The notes below the pieces were generated by a model. It searched no databases, was not told the DNA's origin, and saw only the letters and a list, made by a program, of their open reading frames with translations. A program made the translations under genes and the position numbers. A stretch of DNA of 64,000 nt from Pseudomonas asiatica (lineage in GTDB: Bacteria; Pseudomonadota; Gammaproteobacteria; Pseudomonadales; Pseudomonadaceae): NCBI RefSeq assembly GCF_009932335.1, contig NZ_BLJF01000003.1, positions 62,001-126,000 on the forward strand, written 5' to 3'. Positions 37,454 to 47,090 of the stretch are shown one piece after another (the first letter of the stretch is position 1; each line of letters opens with the position of its first letter).

Positions 37454-38827
37454 ATGAAGATCATCATCCTCGGCGCAGGACAGGTAGGCGGTACGCTGGC
37501 GGAGCACCTGGCCAGCGAAGCCAACGACATCACCGTGGTCGACACTGACGGCGACCGCCTGCGCGACCTGGGCGACCGTCTGGATATCCGCACCGTTCAA
37601 GGCCGCGGCTCGCTGCCTACGGTGCTGCGCCAGGCCGGTGCCGACGACGCCGACATGCTGGTGGCGGTAACCAACAGCGACGAAACCAACATGGTCGCCT
37701 GCCAGGTGGCCTATTCGCTTTTCCACACCCCGACCAAAATTGCCCGGGTGCGCGAGTCGGCCTACCTGACCCGCGAAGAGCTGTTCGACAACGACCATAT
37801 CCCGGTCGACGTACTGATCAGCCCCGAGCAGGTGGTGACCAACTACATCAAGCGCCTGATCGAGCACCCAGGCTCGCTGCAGGTGATCGACTTCGCAGAA
37901 GGCAAGGCCCAGCTGGTGGCAGTGAAGGCGTACTACGGTGGCCCGCTGGTAGGCCAGCAACTGCGCCAGATCCGCGCGCACATGCCCAACGTCGACACCC
38001 GCGTGGCGGCCATCTTCCGCCGCGACCGCCCGATCACCCCGCGGGGCGACACGGTGATCGAAGCAGACGACGAAGTGTTCTTCATCGCCGCGAAGAAGGA
38101 CATCCGCGCGGTGATGGGTGAGCTGCGCCGTATCGACGAAACCAACAAGCGTGTGGTCATCGCCGGTGGCGGGCAAATCGGCGAACGCCTGGCCGAGGCT
38201 ATCGAAAGCCGCTACCAGGTGAAGATCATCGAGATGAGTCCGGCCCGTTGCCGACACCTCTCCGACACCCTGGAAAGCACCGTGGTGCTGCAGGGCAGCG
38301 CCTCGGACAAGGACCTGATGCTGGAGGAGAACATCGCCGACGCCGACATCTTCCTGGCCCTGACCAACGACGACGAGGCCAACATCATGTCGTCGCTGCT
38401 GGCCAAGCGCCTGGGCGCCCGCAAGGTGATGACCATCATCAACAACCCGGCCTATGTCGACCTGGTGCAGGGTGGCGACATCGACATCGCCATCAGCCCA
38501 CAGTTGGCCACCATCGGCACCCTGCTGGCGCACGTGCGCCGGGGCGACATCGTCAGCGTACACTCGCTGCGCCGCGGCGCGGCCGAGGCTATCGAAGCGG
38601 TGGCGCACGGGGATTCGAAGTCGAGCAAGGTGGTCGGCAAGGCGATCGAAGACATCGCCCTGCCACCGGGCACCACCATCGGCGCGATCATTCGTGACGA
38701 AGAGGTGATGATTGCCCACGACGACACCATGATCGAATCGGGCGACCATGTGATCCTGTTCGTTGTGGATAAAAAGCATATCCGGGATGTGGAGAAGCTG
38801 TTCCACGTCGGCTTGAGTTTCTTCTAG
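37454..38827 (+). CDS. trkA: Trk potassium uptake system peripheral component TrkA
   Basis: 457 residues. Two tandem RCK domains, each with a nucleotide-binding glycine loop (LGAGQVGG at the N-terminus and AGGGQIGE at about 237). Gates the TrkH/TrkG channel at the inner membrane according to NAD/ATP. Follows rsmB in the same direction. Confidence 0.97.
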   Translation: MKIIILGAGQVGGTLAEHLASEANDITVVDTDGDRLRDLGDRLDIRTVQGRGSLPTVLRQAGADDADMLVAVTNSDETNMVACQVAYSLFHTPTKIARVRESAYLTREELFDNDHIPVDVLISPEQVVTNYIKRLIEHPGSLQVIDFAEGKAQLVAVKAYYGGPLVGQQLRQIRAHMPNVDTRVAAIFRRDRPITPRGDTVIEADDEVFFIAAKKDIRAVMGELRRIDETNKRVVIAGGGQIGERLAEAIESRYQVKIIEMSPARCRHLSDTLESTVVLQGSASDKDLMLEENIADADIFLALTNDDEANIMSSLLAKRLGARKVMTIINNPAYVDLVQGGDIDIAISPQLATIGTLLAHVRRGDIVSVHSLRRGAAEAIEAVAHGDSKSSKVVGKAIEDIALPPGTTIGAIIRDEEVMIAHDDTMIESGDHVILFVVDKKHIRDVEKLFHVGLSFF

Positions 38828-38838
38828 GAGCACAGGGC

Positions 38839-39153
38839 ATGCGCGAATCGCTGGAGAAGATGCTGGCCAAGGGTGTGGATAACCCGTTGTTGAGGTTCGG
38901 CCTGGGCAAGGCCTGGCTGGACGAAGGCAATGGTGCTGAAGCGGCGGTGCATCTGGCACGGTGCGTGGAACAGGACCCGAAGTACTCGGCGGCGTGGAAG
39001 CTGCTGGGCAAGGCGCATCAGCTGCAGGGTGACCTGGCGGCGGCGCGCAAGGCCTGGGAGGAGGGGATCGTGGCGGCGCAGGCCCATGGGGACAAGCAGG
39101 CCGAGAAAGAGATGACCGTGTTTCTGAAGAAGCTCAGCAAGACATCAGGTTAA
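38839..39153 (+). CDS. Small tetratricopeptide-repeat protein
   Basis: 104 residues, two or three TPR motifs: PLLRFGLGKAWLDEGNGAEAAVHLARCVEQDP and YSAAWKLLGKAHQLQGDLAAARKAWEEGI. Eleven bases after trkA, so co-transcribed. Probably a protein-interaction module; partner unknown. Confidence 0.88.
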   Translation: MRESLEKMLAKGVDNPLLRFGLGKAWLDEGNGAEAAVHLARCVEQDPKYSAAWKLLGKAHQLQGDLAAARKAWEEGIVAAQAHGDKQAEKEMTVFLKKLSKTSG

Positions 39154-39159
39154 CGCGGT

Positions 39160-39238
39160 CCCTGTGGGAGCGGGTTCACCCGCGAATGCGATGTTGGATT
39201 CACCGACGCATTCGCGGGTAAACCCGCTCCAACAGGGG
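39160..39238. repeat. REP pair, GTTCACCCGCGAATGC subtype
   Basis: Nearly identical to the copy at 27146-27224, between convergent genes. Confidence 0.85.
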
Positions 39239-39250
39239 ACAGTGAAAATC

Positions 39251-40138
39251 TCAGTACCAGCGCGCCTCGCCAGCCGGGCGCTTCTTGAAGCGCTTCATGC
39301 TCCACATGTACTGGCTCGGGTACTCGCGCACATAGCGCTCGACCACCTTGCTCATCGCCGCCGCCGACACGGTCACATCGGTGCTGTACATCTCTTCCGG
39401 CGCCGCCTCCAGGAACACCTTGAAGCCCGAGCCGTCAGGCAACCGCAGGGCATGCAGGAACACTCCAACCGCCTTGCCCCCGGCCAGCATGTTCGGAACA
39501 AACTTGCTGGTCAGCGCCTGGGTACCCAGGAACGGCACGAACACCCCGGCCGACTCCGCCGGCTCCGGGTCGGCAGGAATACCCACCTGACCACCACGGC
39601 GCACTTCCTTGATCACGCTGAGGATGCCTTCCTTGGTCGAAGGCGCCACGCGGTTGCCCATCTGCACCCGCTGCTCGCGCAGCAGGTCATCCACCGCCTT
39701 CAGCTTCGGCGGGCGATAGAAGATGATCGGTTTGCACTGGTTGCAGTAGAAGTGGTTCAGCACTTCCCAGTTACCCAGGTGGCTGGTGATGCCGACCACG
39801 CCCTTGCCCGAGGCCAACGCCTGCTCCAGCACTTCCAGGCCGTGCACTTCCTTGACCAGCTCCAGCGAGCGCTGCGGCGGCCAGATCCAGGCACAGGCAC
39901 TTTCGACGAAGGATTTACCGATATCCTTCAACGCGCGGCCCACCAGCTGCTCGCGCTCGGCCGGGTCCATCTCCGGGAAGCACTTGGCCAGGTTGATGCG
40001 CACGACATTGCGCGAGCCGTTGGGGATCTTCCACATCAGCCAGCCGATACCGGCGCCGACGCGCTGCACAGCGCCCCAGGGCAGCTTGGCAAACAGACGC
40101 AGCACCCCGACCATCAGGGCGCCCTTGAACTTTTCCAC
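39251..40138 (-). CDS. htrB: Lipid A late acyltransferase (HtrB/LpxL-type)
   Basis: 295 residues. Adds secondary acyl chains to lipid A at the inner membrane. N-terminal hydrophobic anchor (ALMVGVLRLFAKLPWG), catalytic SHLGNWE (the HX4D/E motif). GTG start at 40138 preceded by AAGGA. Next to tag, as in P. aeruginosa PA0010-PA0011, where the homologue is known as HtrB1. Confidence 0.9.
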   Translation of the reverse strand: MEKFKGALMVGVLRLFAKLPWGAVQRVGAGIGWLMWKIPNGSRNVVRINLAKCFPEMDPAEREQLVGRALKDIGKSFVESACAWIWPPQRSLELVKEVHGLEVLEQALASGKGVVGITSHLGNWEVLNHFYCNQCKPIIFYRPPKLKAVDDLLREQRVQMGNRVAPSTKEGILSVIKEVRRGGQVGIPADPEPAESAGVFVPFLGTQALTSKFVPNMLAGGKAVGVFLHALRLPDGSGFKVFLEAAPEEMYSTDVTVSAAAMSKVVERYVREYPSQYMWSMKRFKKRPAGEARWY

Positions 40139-40179
40139 AGGCGAATTCCTTATTTCAGCAAGGCGCGCATTGTAACCCC

Positions 40180-40731
40180 TCAGCGCAACAAGGCGGCGTA
40201 GCGATCGCAATCGGTGGTGTGGTCCATGACCATGCCGGTGGCCTGCATGAAGGCATAGCAGATGGTCGGGCCAACGAACGTGAAGCCGGCTTTCTGCAGG
40301 GCTTTGCTCATCGCCTTGGCTTCATCGGTAACCGCTGGCACCTCGCTGCGGCCAGTGAAGTGGTTGATCTTCGGCGCACCACCGACGAATGACCAGAGCC
40401 AGTCGGCGGGGTTGTCCACAGCCAGCCAGGCCTGGGCATTACGCCTGGCAGCCTTGAGCTTGAGGCGGTTGCGGATGATGCCGGCATCCTGCATCAGCTC
40501 CTCGATGCGTTCGTCGCTCATGACGGCGAGTTTCACCGGATCGAAGCCGTGCATCACCTCGCGATAACGCTCGCGTTTACGCAATACGGTGATCCACGAA
40601 AGCCCCGCCTGGAACCCTTCGAGCAAAAGCATCTCGAACAGCAACGCCGGGTCACGCTGGGGCGTTCCCCATTCCTGGTCATGGTAGGCCTGGTACAACG
40701 GATCGTCGGTACACCAAAAGCAGCGTGGCAT
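40180..40731 (-). CDS. tag: DNA-3-methyladenine glycosylase I
   Basis: 183 residues. Removes 3-methyladenine from DNA. Zinc-type Tag: MPRCFWCTDDPLYQAYHDQEWG at the N-terminus (Cys4/His17), C-terminal zinc ligands His/Cys (ATGMVMDHTTDCDRY), helix-hairpin-helix-like core GFQAGLSWITVL. Divergent from glyQ. Confidence 0.96.
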   Translation of the reverse strand: MPRCFWCTDDPLYQAYHDQEWGTPQRDPALLFEMLLLEGFQAGLSWITVLRKRERYREVMHGFDPVKLAVMSDERIEELMQDAGIIRNRLKLKAARRNAQAWLAVDNPADWLWSFVGGAPKINHFTGRSEVPAVTDEAKAMSKALQKAGFTFVGPTICYAFMQATGMVMDHTTDCDRYAALLR

Positions 40732-40814
40732 AAGGCTCCAATGAGTAGAGGGCGAGGCGAATCAGGTTATACTCCCGCTCTTTACATCCGCATCCCCAGA
40801 TACAGGTGAATTTC

Positions 40815-41762
40815 GTGAGCCAGCCTACGCCAGCCGTGCGTACCTTCCAAGACCTGATCCTCGCCCTGCAGAACTACTGGGCCGAGCAAGGTTGTGTGGT
40901 GCTTCAGCCCTACGATATGGAAGTAGGCGCCGGCACTTTCCACACCGCTACATTCCTGCGCGCCGTGGGTCCAGAAACCTGGAACGCCGCCTATGTGCAG
41001 CCTAGCCGTCGCCCTGCCGACGGGCGGTATGGCGAAAACCCCAACCGCCTGCAGCACTACTACCAGTTCCAGGTGGTACTGAAGCCCAACCCGGCCAACT
41101 TCCAGGAGCTGTACCTCGGCTCGCTGAAAGCCATCGGCCTGGACCCGCTGGTCCACGACATTCGCTTCGTCGAAGACAACTGGGAATCGCCGACCCTCGG
41201 CGCCTGGGGCCTGGGCTGGGAAATCTGGCTCAACGGCATGGAAGTCACCCAGTTCACCTACTTCCAGCAGGTAGGCGGCATCGAGTGCTACCCAGTCACT
41301 GGTGAAATTACCTACGGCCTGGAGCGCCTGGCCATGTACATCCAGGGCGTCGACTCGGTGTACGACCTGGTGTGGGCCGACGGCCCGTTCGGCAAGGTCA
41401 CCTACGGCGACGTGTTCCACCAGAACGAGGTGGAGCAGTCGACCTACAACTTCGAGCACGCCAACGTCGACAAGCTGTTCGAGCTGTTCGACTTCTACGA
41501 AAGCGAAGCCAACCGCCTGATCAAGCTTGAGCTGCCGCTGCCGACCTATGAAATGGTCCTGAAGGCCTCGCACACCTTCAACCTGCTGGACGCCCGCCGC
41601 GCCATCTCGGTAACCGAGCGCCAGCGCTACATCCTGCGTGTACGTACCCTGGCCCGGGACGTGGCGCAAAGCTATCTGCAAGCCCGCGCACGCCTGGGCT
41701 TCCCGATGGCCACCCCTGAACTGCGTGACGAAGTGTTGGCTAAGCTGGAGGCTGCACAATGA
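40815..41762 (+). CDS. glyQ: Glycyl-tRNA synthetase alpha subunit
   Basis: 315 residues; the catalytic class II subunit. Motifs [24 protein letters not shown] and [29 protein letters not shown] use GTG 40815 ([13 protein letters not shown], preceded by AGGTGA); an in-frame GTG lies at 40806. A TATACT at 40768-40773 may be its -10. Overlaps glyS by four bases. Confidence 0.97.
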   Translation: MSQPTPAVRTFQDLILALQNYWAEQGCVVLQPYDMEVGAGTFHTATFLRAVGPETWNAAYVQPSRRPADGRYGENPNRLQHYYQFQVVLKPNPANFQELYLGSLKAIGLDPLVHDIRFVEDNWESPTLGAWGLGWEIWLNGMEVTQFTYFQQVGGIECYPVTGEITYGLERLAMYIQGVDSVYDLVWADGPFGKVTYGDVFHQNEVEQSTYNFEHANVDKLFELFDFYESEANRLIKLELPLPTYEMVLKASHTFNLLDARRAISVTERQRYILRVRTLARDVAQSYLQARARLGFPMATPELRDEVLAKLEAAQ

Positions 41763-43810
41763 GTGCTCAAGATTTCCTGGTAGAACTGGGCACCGAGGAG
41801 CTGCCACCGAAGGCCCTCGCCAGCCTTGGCGAAGCCTTCCTGGCGGGTATCGAGAAGGGCCTGCAGGCCGCTGGCCTGAACTACACCGGCAAGCAGGTTT
41901 ACGCCGCGCCGCGCCGCTTGGCCGTGCTGATCCGCCAGCTCGACGTGCAACAGCCTGACCGCAGCATCAATATCGACGGCCCGCCCCTGCAGGCTGCTTT
42001 CAAAGACGGCGAGCCGACCCAGGCTGCCTTGGGCTTTGCCAAGAAATGCGGTGTGGAGCTGTCGGAAATCGACCAGAGCGGCCCCAAGCTGCGCTTCTCC
42101 CAGCACATCCCGGGCAAGGCCACCACCGGCCTGCTGCCGACCATCGTCGAAGATTCGCTCAACGACCTGCCGATCCCCAAGCGCATGCGCTGGGCGGCCA
42201 GCCGTGAAGAGTTCGTGCGCCCGACCCAATGGCTGGTGATGCTGCTGGGCGACCAAGTGGTCGACTGCACCATCCTGTCGCAGAAGGCAGGCCGTGAATC
42301 CCGTGGCCACCGCTTCCACCACCCGGAAAACGTGGTCATCACCACCCCGGCCAACTACGTCGAAGACCTGCGCAAAGCCTACGTGCTGGCCGACTTCGCC
42401 GAGCGCCGGGAGCTGATCAGCAAGCGTACCGCCGAACTGGCCATGCAGCAGGAAGGCAGCGCCATCGTGCCGCCGGCGCTGCTGGACGAAGTGACCGCCC
42501 TGGTCGAGTGGCCAGTGCCGCTGGTGTGCTCGTTCGAGGAGCGCTTCCTCGAAGTGCCGCAGGAAGCCCTGATCACCACCATGCAGGACAACCAGAAGTA
42601 CTTCTGCCTGCTGGACAGCGAAGGCAAGCTGCTGCCGCGCTTCATCACCGTGGCCAACGTCGAGAGCCGCGACCCGAAGCAGATCGTGCAAGGCAACGAG
42701 AAGGTCGTGCGCCCACGCCTGACCGACGCCGAGTTCTTCTTCAAGCAGGACAAGAAGCAACCGCTGGAAACCTTCAACGAGCGCCTGAAGAACGTGGTGT
42801 TCCAGGCTCAGCTGGGTACCGTGTACGACAAGGCCGAGCGCGTTTCTCGGTTGGCCGCCTTCATCGCCCCGCTGATCGGCGGCGACGCCCAGCGCGCCGG
42901 CCGTGCCGGCCTGCTGTCGAAGTGCGACCTGGCCACCGAGATGGTCGGCGAATTCCCTGAGATGCAGGGTGTGGCCGGTTACTACTACGCGCTCAACGAC
43001 GGTGAGCCGGAAGACGTGGCCCTGGCCCTGAACGAGCAGTACATGCCGCGCGGTGCTGGCGCCGAGCTGCCGCAGACCCTCACCGGTGCTGCGGTGGCCA
43101 TCGCCGACAAGCTCGACACCCTGGTCGGCATCTTCGGCATCGGCATGCTGCCTACCGGCAGCAAGGACCCGTACGCCCTGCGCCGTGCCGCCTTGGGCGT
43201 GCTGCGTATCCTGATCGAGAAGCAGCTGGACCTGGACCTGACCGGTGCGGTCGAGTTCGCGGTCAAGCAGTTCGGCGCCAAGGTCAAGGCCGCCGGCCTG
43301 GCCGAACAGGTGCTGGAGTTCATCTTCGACCGCCTGCGTGCGCGTTACGAAGACGAAGGCATCGACGTGGCCACCTACCTGTCGGTCCGTGCCCTGCAGC
43401 CAGGTTCTGCCTTGGACTTCGACCAGCGCGTGCAGGCTGTACAAGCCTTCCGCAAGCTGCCGGAAGCCGAGGCCCTGGCCGCGGTGAACAAGCGCGTGTC
43501 GAACCTGCTGAGCAAGGCCGAAGGCGCCATCGCCGATCACGTCGAGCCGAAGTACTTCGACAACGCCAACGAGTTCTCCCTGTACTCGGCCATCCAGCAG
43601 GCCGACCAGGCCGTGCAACCGATGGCTGCTGCACGCCAGTACAGCGAATCGCTGGCCCGCCTGGCGGCCCTGCGTGACCCGGTCGATGCCTTCTTCGAGG
43701 CGGTGATGGTCAACGCCGAGGATGCCAAGGTACGCGCCAACCGTTATGCCCTGCTCAGCCGCCTGCGCGGCCTGTTCCTGGGCGTGGCCGACATTTCGCT
43801 GCTGGGGTAA
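41759..43810 (+). CDS. glyS: Glycyl-tRNA synthetase beta subunit
   Basis: 683 residues; tRNA-binding subunit with an HD-type domain and a C-terminal anticodon-binding domain. N-terminal [15 protein letters not shown]. Coupled to glyQ (ATGA). Confidence 0.97.
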   Translation: MSAQDFLVELGTEELPPKALASLGEAFLAGIEKGLQAAGLNYTGKQVYAAPRRLAVLIRQLDVQQPDRSINIDGPPLQAAFKDGEPTQAALGFAKKCGVELSEIDQSGPKLRFSQHIPGKATTGLLPTIVEDSLNDLPIPKRMRWAASREEFVRPTQWLVMLLGDQVVDCTILSQKAGRESRGHRFHHPENVVITTPANYVEDLRKAYVLADFAERRELISKRTAELAMQQEGSAIVPPALLDEVTALVEWPVPLVCSFEERFLEVPQEALITTMQDNQKYFCLLDSEGKLLPRFITVANVESRDPKQIVQGNEKVVRPRLTDAEFFFKQDKKQPLETFNERLKNVVFQAQLGTVYDKAERVSRLAAFIAPLIGGDAQRAGRAGLLSKCDLATEMVGEFPEMQGVAGYYYALNDGEPEDVALALNEQYMPRGAGAELPQTLTGAAVAIADKLDTLVGIFGIGMLPTGSKDPYALRRAALGVLRILIEKQLDLDLTGAVEFAVKQFGAKVKAAGLAEQVLEFIFDRLRARYEDEGIDVATYLSVRALQPGSALDFDQRVQAVQAFRKLPEAEALAAVNKRVSNLLSKAEGAIADHVEPKYFDNANEFSLYSAIQQADQAVQPMAAARQYSESLARLAALRDPVDAFFEAVMVNAEDAKVRANRYALLSRLRGLFLGVADISLLG

Positions 43811-43813
43811 GCC

Positions 43814-44341
43814 TTGAAACTGCTGATTCTCGACCGTGACGGAGTAATCAACTACGACTCCGACGCCTACATCAAGACGCTGGACGAGTGGGTGCCGATC
43901 CCTGGCTCGGTCGATGCGATCGCGCAGTTGAGCAAGGCGGGCTGGACGGTGGCCGTGGCCACCAACCAGTCCGGCATTGCCCGTGGCTACTATGCGCTGA
44001 CTACCCTCGAGGCCATGCACGCGCGCCTGCGCGCGCTGGTGGCCGAGCAGGGTGGCGAAGTGGGCCACATCGTGTATTGCCCGCACGGGCCGGACGAAGG
44101 CTGCGATTGCCGCAAGCCCAAGCCTGGCATGCTGCGGGCGATCGCCGAGCATTACCAGGTCGGCCTGGAAGGCGTCTGGTTCGTTGGCGACAGCAAAGGT
44201 GACCTGGAGGCCGCCCTGGCCGTCGGTGCACAACCCGTGTTGGTGAAAACCGGCAAGGGCGAGCGGACCCTGGAAAAAGGCGTCCCGGAAACTACACTGA
44301 TTTTCGACGATCTGGCAGCTATCGCCAGAGAACTAATTTAA
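43814..44341 (+). CDS. gmhB: D-glycero-beta-D-manno-heptose 1,7-bisphosphate 7-phosphatase
   Basis: 175 residues, HAD phosphatase of LPS heptose synthesis. D7-R-D9-G-V; zinc knuckle C89-P-H91...C97-D-C99-R-K. TTG start three bases after glyS. Ends at an intrinsic terminator. Confidence 0.95.
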   Translation: MKLLILDRDGVINYDSDAYIKTLDEWVPIPGSVDAIAQLSKAGWTVAVATNQSGIARGYYALTTLEAMHARLRALVAEQGGEVGHIVYCPHGPDEGCDCRKPKPGMLRAIAEHYQVGLEGVWFVGDSKGDLEAALAVGAQPVLVKTGKGERTLEKGVPETTLIFDDLAAIARELI

Positions 44342-44345
44342 ACAG

Positions 44346-44366
44346 TGCGCCTTCGGGCGCATTTTT
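44346..44366 (+). terminator. Intrinsic terminator after gmhB
   Basis: TGCGCC-TTCG-GGCGCA followed by TTTTT, immediately after the gmhB stop. Confidence 0.85.
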
Positions 44367-44402
44367 CTCAGGCGGGCATGCCCCGCAATGGTACAAGCCA
44401 CT

Positions 44403-45173
44403 ATGTCGATCCTGCAGGCGATCAGAATCTTTCTTTTTTACCTGCTGCTGGGCACCAGTTCGCTGCTGTGGTGCTCGCTGAGCTTCTTCGTTGCGCCGTT
44501 CCTGTCGTTCCCCAAGCGCTACAAGTTCATCAACGTGTACTGGTGCCGTTGCGCGTTGTTCCTGGTGCGCACCATCCTGGGTATCGACTACAAGATCACT
44601 GGCGCCGAGAACGTGCCTGATGAGCCTTGCGTGATCCTGTCCAACCACCAGAGCACCTGGGAAACCTTCTTCCTTTCCCAGTATTTCTCGCCGCTGAGCC
44701 AGGTGCTCAAGCGCGAGTTGCTGTACGTGCCGTTCTTCGGTTGGGCCATGGCCATGCTGCGGCCGATCGCGATCAACCGCGATAACCCCAAGGAAGCCCT
44801 GCGCCAGGTAGCCAGCAAGGGTGACGAGCTGCTCAAGCAGAAGACCTGGGTACTGATCTTCCCGGAAGGTACCCGCGTGCCATTCGGCACCATGGGCAAG
44901 TTCTCCCGTGGCGGTACCGCGCTGGCAGTGAATGCCGGCCTGCCGGTGCTGCCGATTGCCCATAACGCCGGCAAGTTCTGGCCCAAGACCGGCTGGGGCA
45001 AGCGCGCGGGCACAATCGAGGTGGTGATTGGCGAGCCGATGTACGCCAACGGCACCGGGCCACGGGCCATTGCCGAGCTCAACGACCGCGCTGCGGCGTG
45101 GAACGAAGCGACCCAGCGGGCCATGGGTTCGCTGCCGCCAGCAGAGGAAAAACCCCAGGAACAGATGGCCTGA
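44403..45173 (+). CDS. 1-acyl-sn-glycerol-3-phosphate acyltransferase (LptA/PlsC-type)
   Basis: 256 residues. Makes phosphatidic acid at the inner membrane. Two N-terminal hydrophobic stretches (5-35), then NHQSTWE (H82 and E87; a Glu variant of HX4D) and FPEGTRVPFG. The ATG at 44403 is chosen over one at 44388; neither has a good ribosome site. In P. aeruginosa the homologue adjoins gyrB, but here about 13 kb intervene. Confidence 0.92.
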   Translation: MSILQAIRIFLFYLLLGTSSLLWCSLSFFVAPFLSFPKRYKFINVYWCRCALFLVRTILGIDYKITGAENVPDEPCVILSNHQSTWETFFLSQYFSPLSQVLKRELLYVPFFGWAMAMLRPIAINRDNPKEALRQVASKGDELLKQKTWVLIFPEGTRVPFGTMGKFSRGGTALAVNAGLPVLPIAHNAGKFWPKTGWGKRAGTIEVVIGEPMYANGTGPRAIAELNDRAAAWNEATQRAMGSLPPAEEKPQEQMA

Positions 45174-45304
45174 CCATCTGTGGATAACTTGTGAACTGTT
45201 TTTGGATTAAAAGCCTGAAGTGATCGCTAAGTGTTTGAATTAGCTGTTTATTTCTGTGTATGACATTTTTCTGAAAATCGTGCATAAGTTTTTTGAGGCA
45301 TAAG

Positions 45305-45331
45305 AAAACCGGCTTTTACAGCCGGTTTTTT
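45305..45331. terminator. Bidirectional intrinsic terminator
   Basis: AAAACCGGC-TTTTACA-GCCGGTTTT with a T-run on the plus strand and the matching A-run on the other, between convergent plsC and MHS transporter genes. Confidence 0.85.
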
Positions 45332-45372
45332 ATTGCCTCATGCGGGCGTGTAGAAACGGCCCGTTGCAGCCG

Positions 45373-46992
45373 TCAGATCTTGTCGATATCCACATCCCTG
45401 GTTTCTTTCAGGCAGAAGATCCCCACCACCAGGCTGATCCCGGTCACCAGCACCGGGTACCACAGCCCATAGAAGATATCCCCGGTGTACACCACCAGCG
45501 CGAACGACACCGTTGGCAGGAAGCCACCGAACCAGCCGTTGCCAATGTGGTAGGGCAGTGACATGGAGGTGTAGCGGATGCGAGTGGGGAACAGCTCGAC
45601 CATCACCGCCGCCAGCGGGCCATAGGTCATGGTCGCGATCAGGATCATCGCCACGATCAGCACCACCACCATCACCTGGTTGACCTGCCCAGGGTCGGCC
45701 TTGGCCGGGTAACCGGCCTGTTCCACCGCAGCACGCATGGCTGCTTCGTCGAAGCCGTTGATGGTCTTGTCACCGATGTTAACCACCACATCGCTGCCGG
45801 CCACATCCACAGAGCTGTACGGTAGGCCTTGCTTGACCAGGAAAGTCTTGACCTTGTCGCACGGGCTGTCGAAACGCGCCTTGCCCACCGGGTCGAACTG
45901 GAAGGTGCAGCCTTGCGGGTCGGCAGTGACAACGATTGGCGCCTGGCGGCTGGCTGCGTCGATCTGTGGGTTGGCGTAGTGGCTCAGCGCCTTGAACAGC
46001 GGGAAGTACAGCACCGTGGCCAGGAGCAGGCCGAGCATCAGGATCGGCTTGCGGCCAATACGGTCGGACAACCAGCCGAAGAACACGAAGAACGGCGCAC
46101 CAATGACCACGCTGATGATCAGCAGGGTGTTGGCCTGGGCCGGGTCCATCTTCAGCATCTGGGTCATGAAGAACAGCACGTAGAACTGCGCCGTGTAGAA
46201 GGTCACGGCCTGCCCGGCGTTGATGCTGAACAGGGCGGTGAGCACCACTTTAAGGTTCGGCCAGGAGGTGAACGACTCACGGATCGGCGACTTGCTGACC
46301 TTGCCCTGGGCCTTCATTTTCACGAAGGCCGGCGACTCGTGCATGCTCATGCGGATCCAGGTGGAAATCGCCAACAGCACGATCGACAGCAGGAACGGCA
46401 GGCGCCAGCCCCAGGTTTCGAACTGGTCGCCACTGATATAGCGGCTGCCCAGCACCACCACCAGCGACAACAACAGGCCAAGGGTGGCAGTGGACTGAAT
46501 GAAACCCGTGTGGAAACCGCGCTTGCCGGGCGGCGCATGCTCGGCCACATAGGTGGCCGCACCGCCGTATTCACCACCCAGCGCCAGCCCCTGCAGCATG
46601 CGCAGGACCACCAGGATGATCGGTGCCGCGATGCCGATGCTGGCGTAGGTGGGCAACAACCCCACCGCGAAGGTGGACAGGCCCATCAGCACGATGGTGA
46701 CCAGGAAGGTGTACTTGCGCCCGATCATGTCGCCCAGCCGGCCGAATACCAGCGCGCCGAACGGCCGCACCAGGAAGCCGGCGGCAAAGGCCATGAGGGC
46801 GAAGATGAAGGCGGTGGTGTCGTTCACGCCAGCGAAAAACTGCTTGCTGATGACCGCTGCCAGCGCACCATAGAGAAAAAAGTCATACCACTCGAAAACT
46901 GTCCCGAGGGATGACGCGAAAATGATCTTGCGTTCTTCACGACGGCTGGAGCTGCTGGCCGCCGCACTCTGCTCTTGGATGTAATCCGACAT
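45373..46992 (-). CDS. MFS transporter, metabolite:H+ symporter (MHS) family
   Basis: 539 residues, twelve predicted membrane segments. MHS landmarks are GTVFEWYDFFLYG, RPFGALVFGRLGDMIGRK and GGEYGGAATYVAEHAP. A soluble insertion of about 100 residues (roughly 345-445, including CTFQFDPVGKARFDSPCDK) splits the later transmembrane part. ATG 46992 preceded by GAGGA. Probably co-transcribed with the upstream GMC oxidoreductase; substrate likely an organic acid or alcohol derivative (inference). Confidence 0.9.
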   Translation of the reverse strand: MSDYIQEQSAAASSSSRREERKIIFASSLGTVFEWYDFFLYGALAAVISKQFFAGVNDTTAFIFALMAFAAGFLVRPFGALVFGRLGDMIGRKYTFLVTIVLMGLSTFAVGLLPTYASIGIAAPIILVVLRMLQGLALGGEYGGAATYVAEHAPPGKRGFHTGFIQSTATLGLLLSLVVVLGSRYISGDQFETWGWRLPFLLSIVLLAISTWIRMSMHESPAFVKMKAQGKVSKSPIRESFTSWPNLKVVLTALFSINAGQAVTFYTAQFYVLFFMTQMLKMDPAQANTLLIISVVIGAPFFVFFGWLSDRIGRKPILMLGLLLATVLYFPLFKALSHYANPQIDAASRQAPIVVTADPQGCTFQFDPVGKARFDSPCDKVKTFLVKQGLPYSSVDVAGSDVVVNIGDKTINGFDEAAMRAAVEQAGYPAKADPGQVNQVMVVVLIVAMILIATMTYGPLAAVMVELFPTRIRYTSMSLPYHIGNGWFGGFLPTVSFALVVYTGDIFYGLWYPVLVTGISLVVGIFCLKETRDVDIDKI

Positions 46993-47090
46993 CGTTGCTG
47001 TCCTCGGCCCGCAGGCCACAGTGATTATTCTTGTTGTTCCACTGTCGGCAGCTTCTGACCGCCAGCTGCCGGTACTGCACGCACCCAGGG

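Noticed and set aside
41672..44233. 853-codon minus-strand frame over glyS
   Set aside because: Antisense shadow of glyS and gmhB: rich in Arg, Gly, Gln and His, no motif, no ribosome site.
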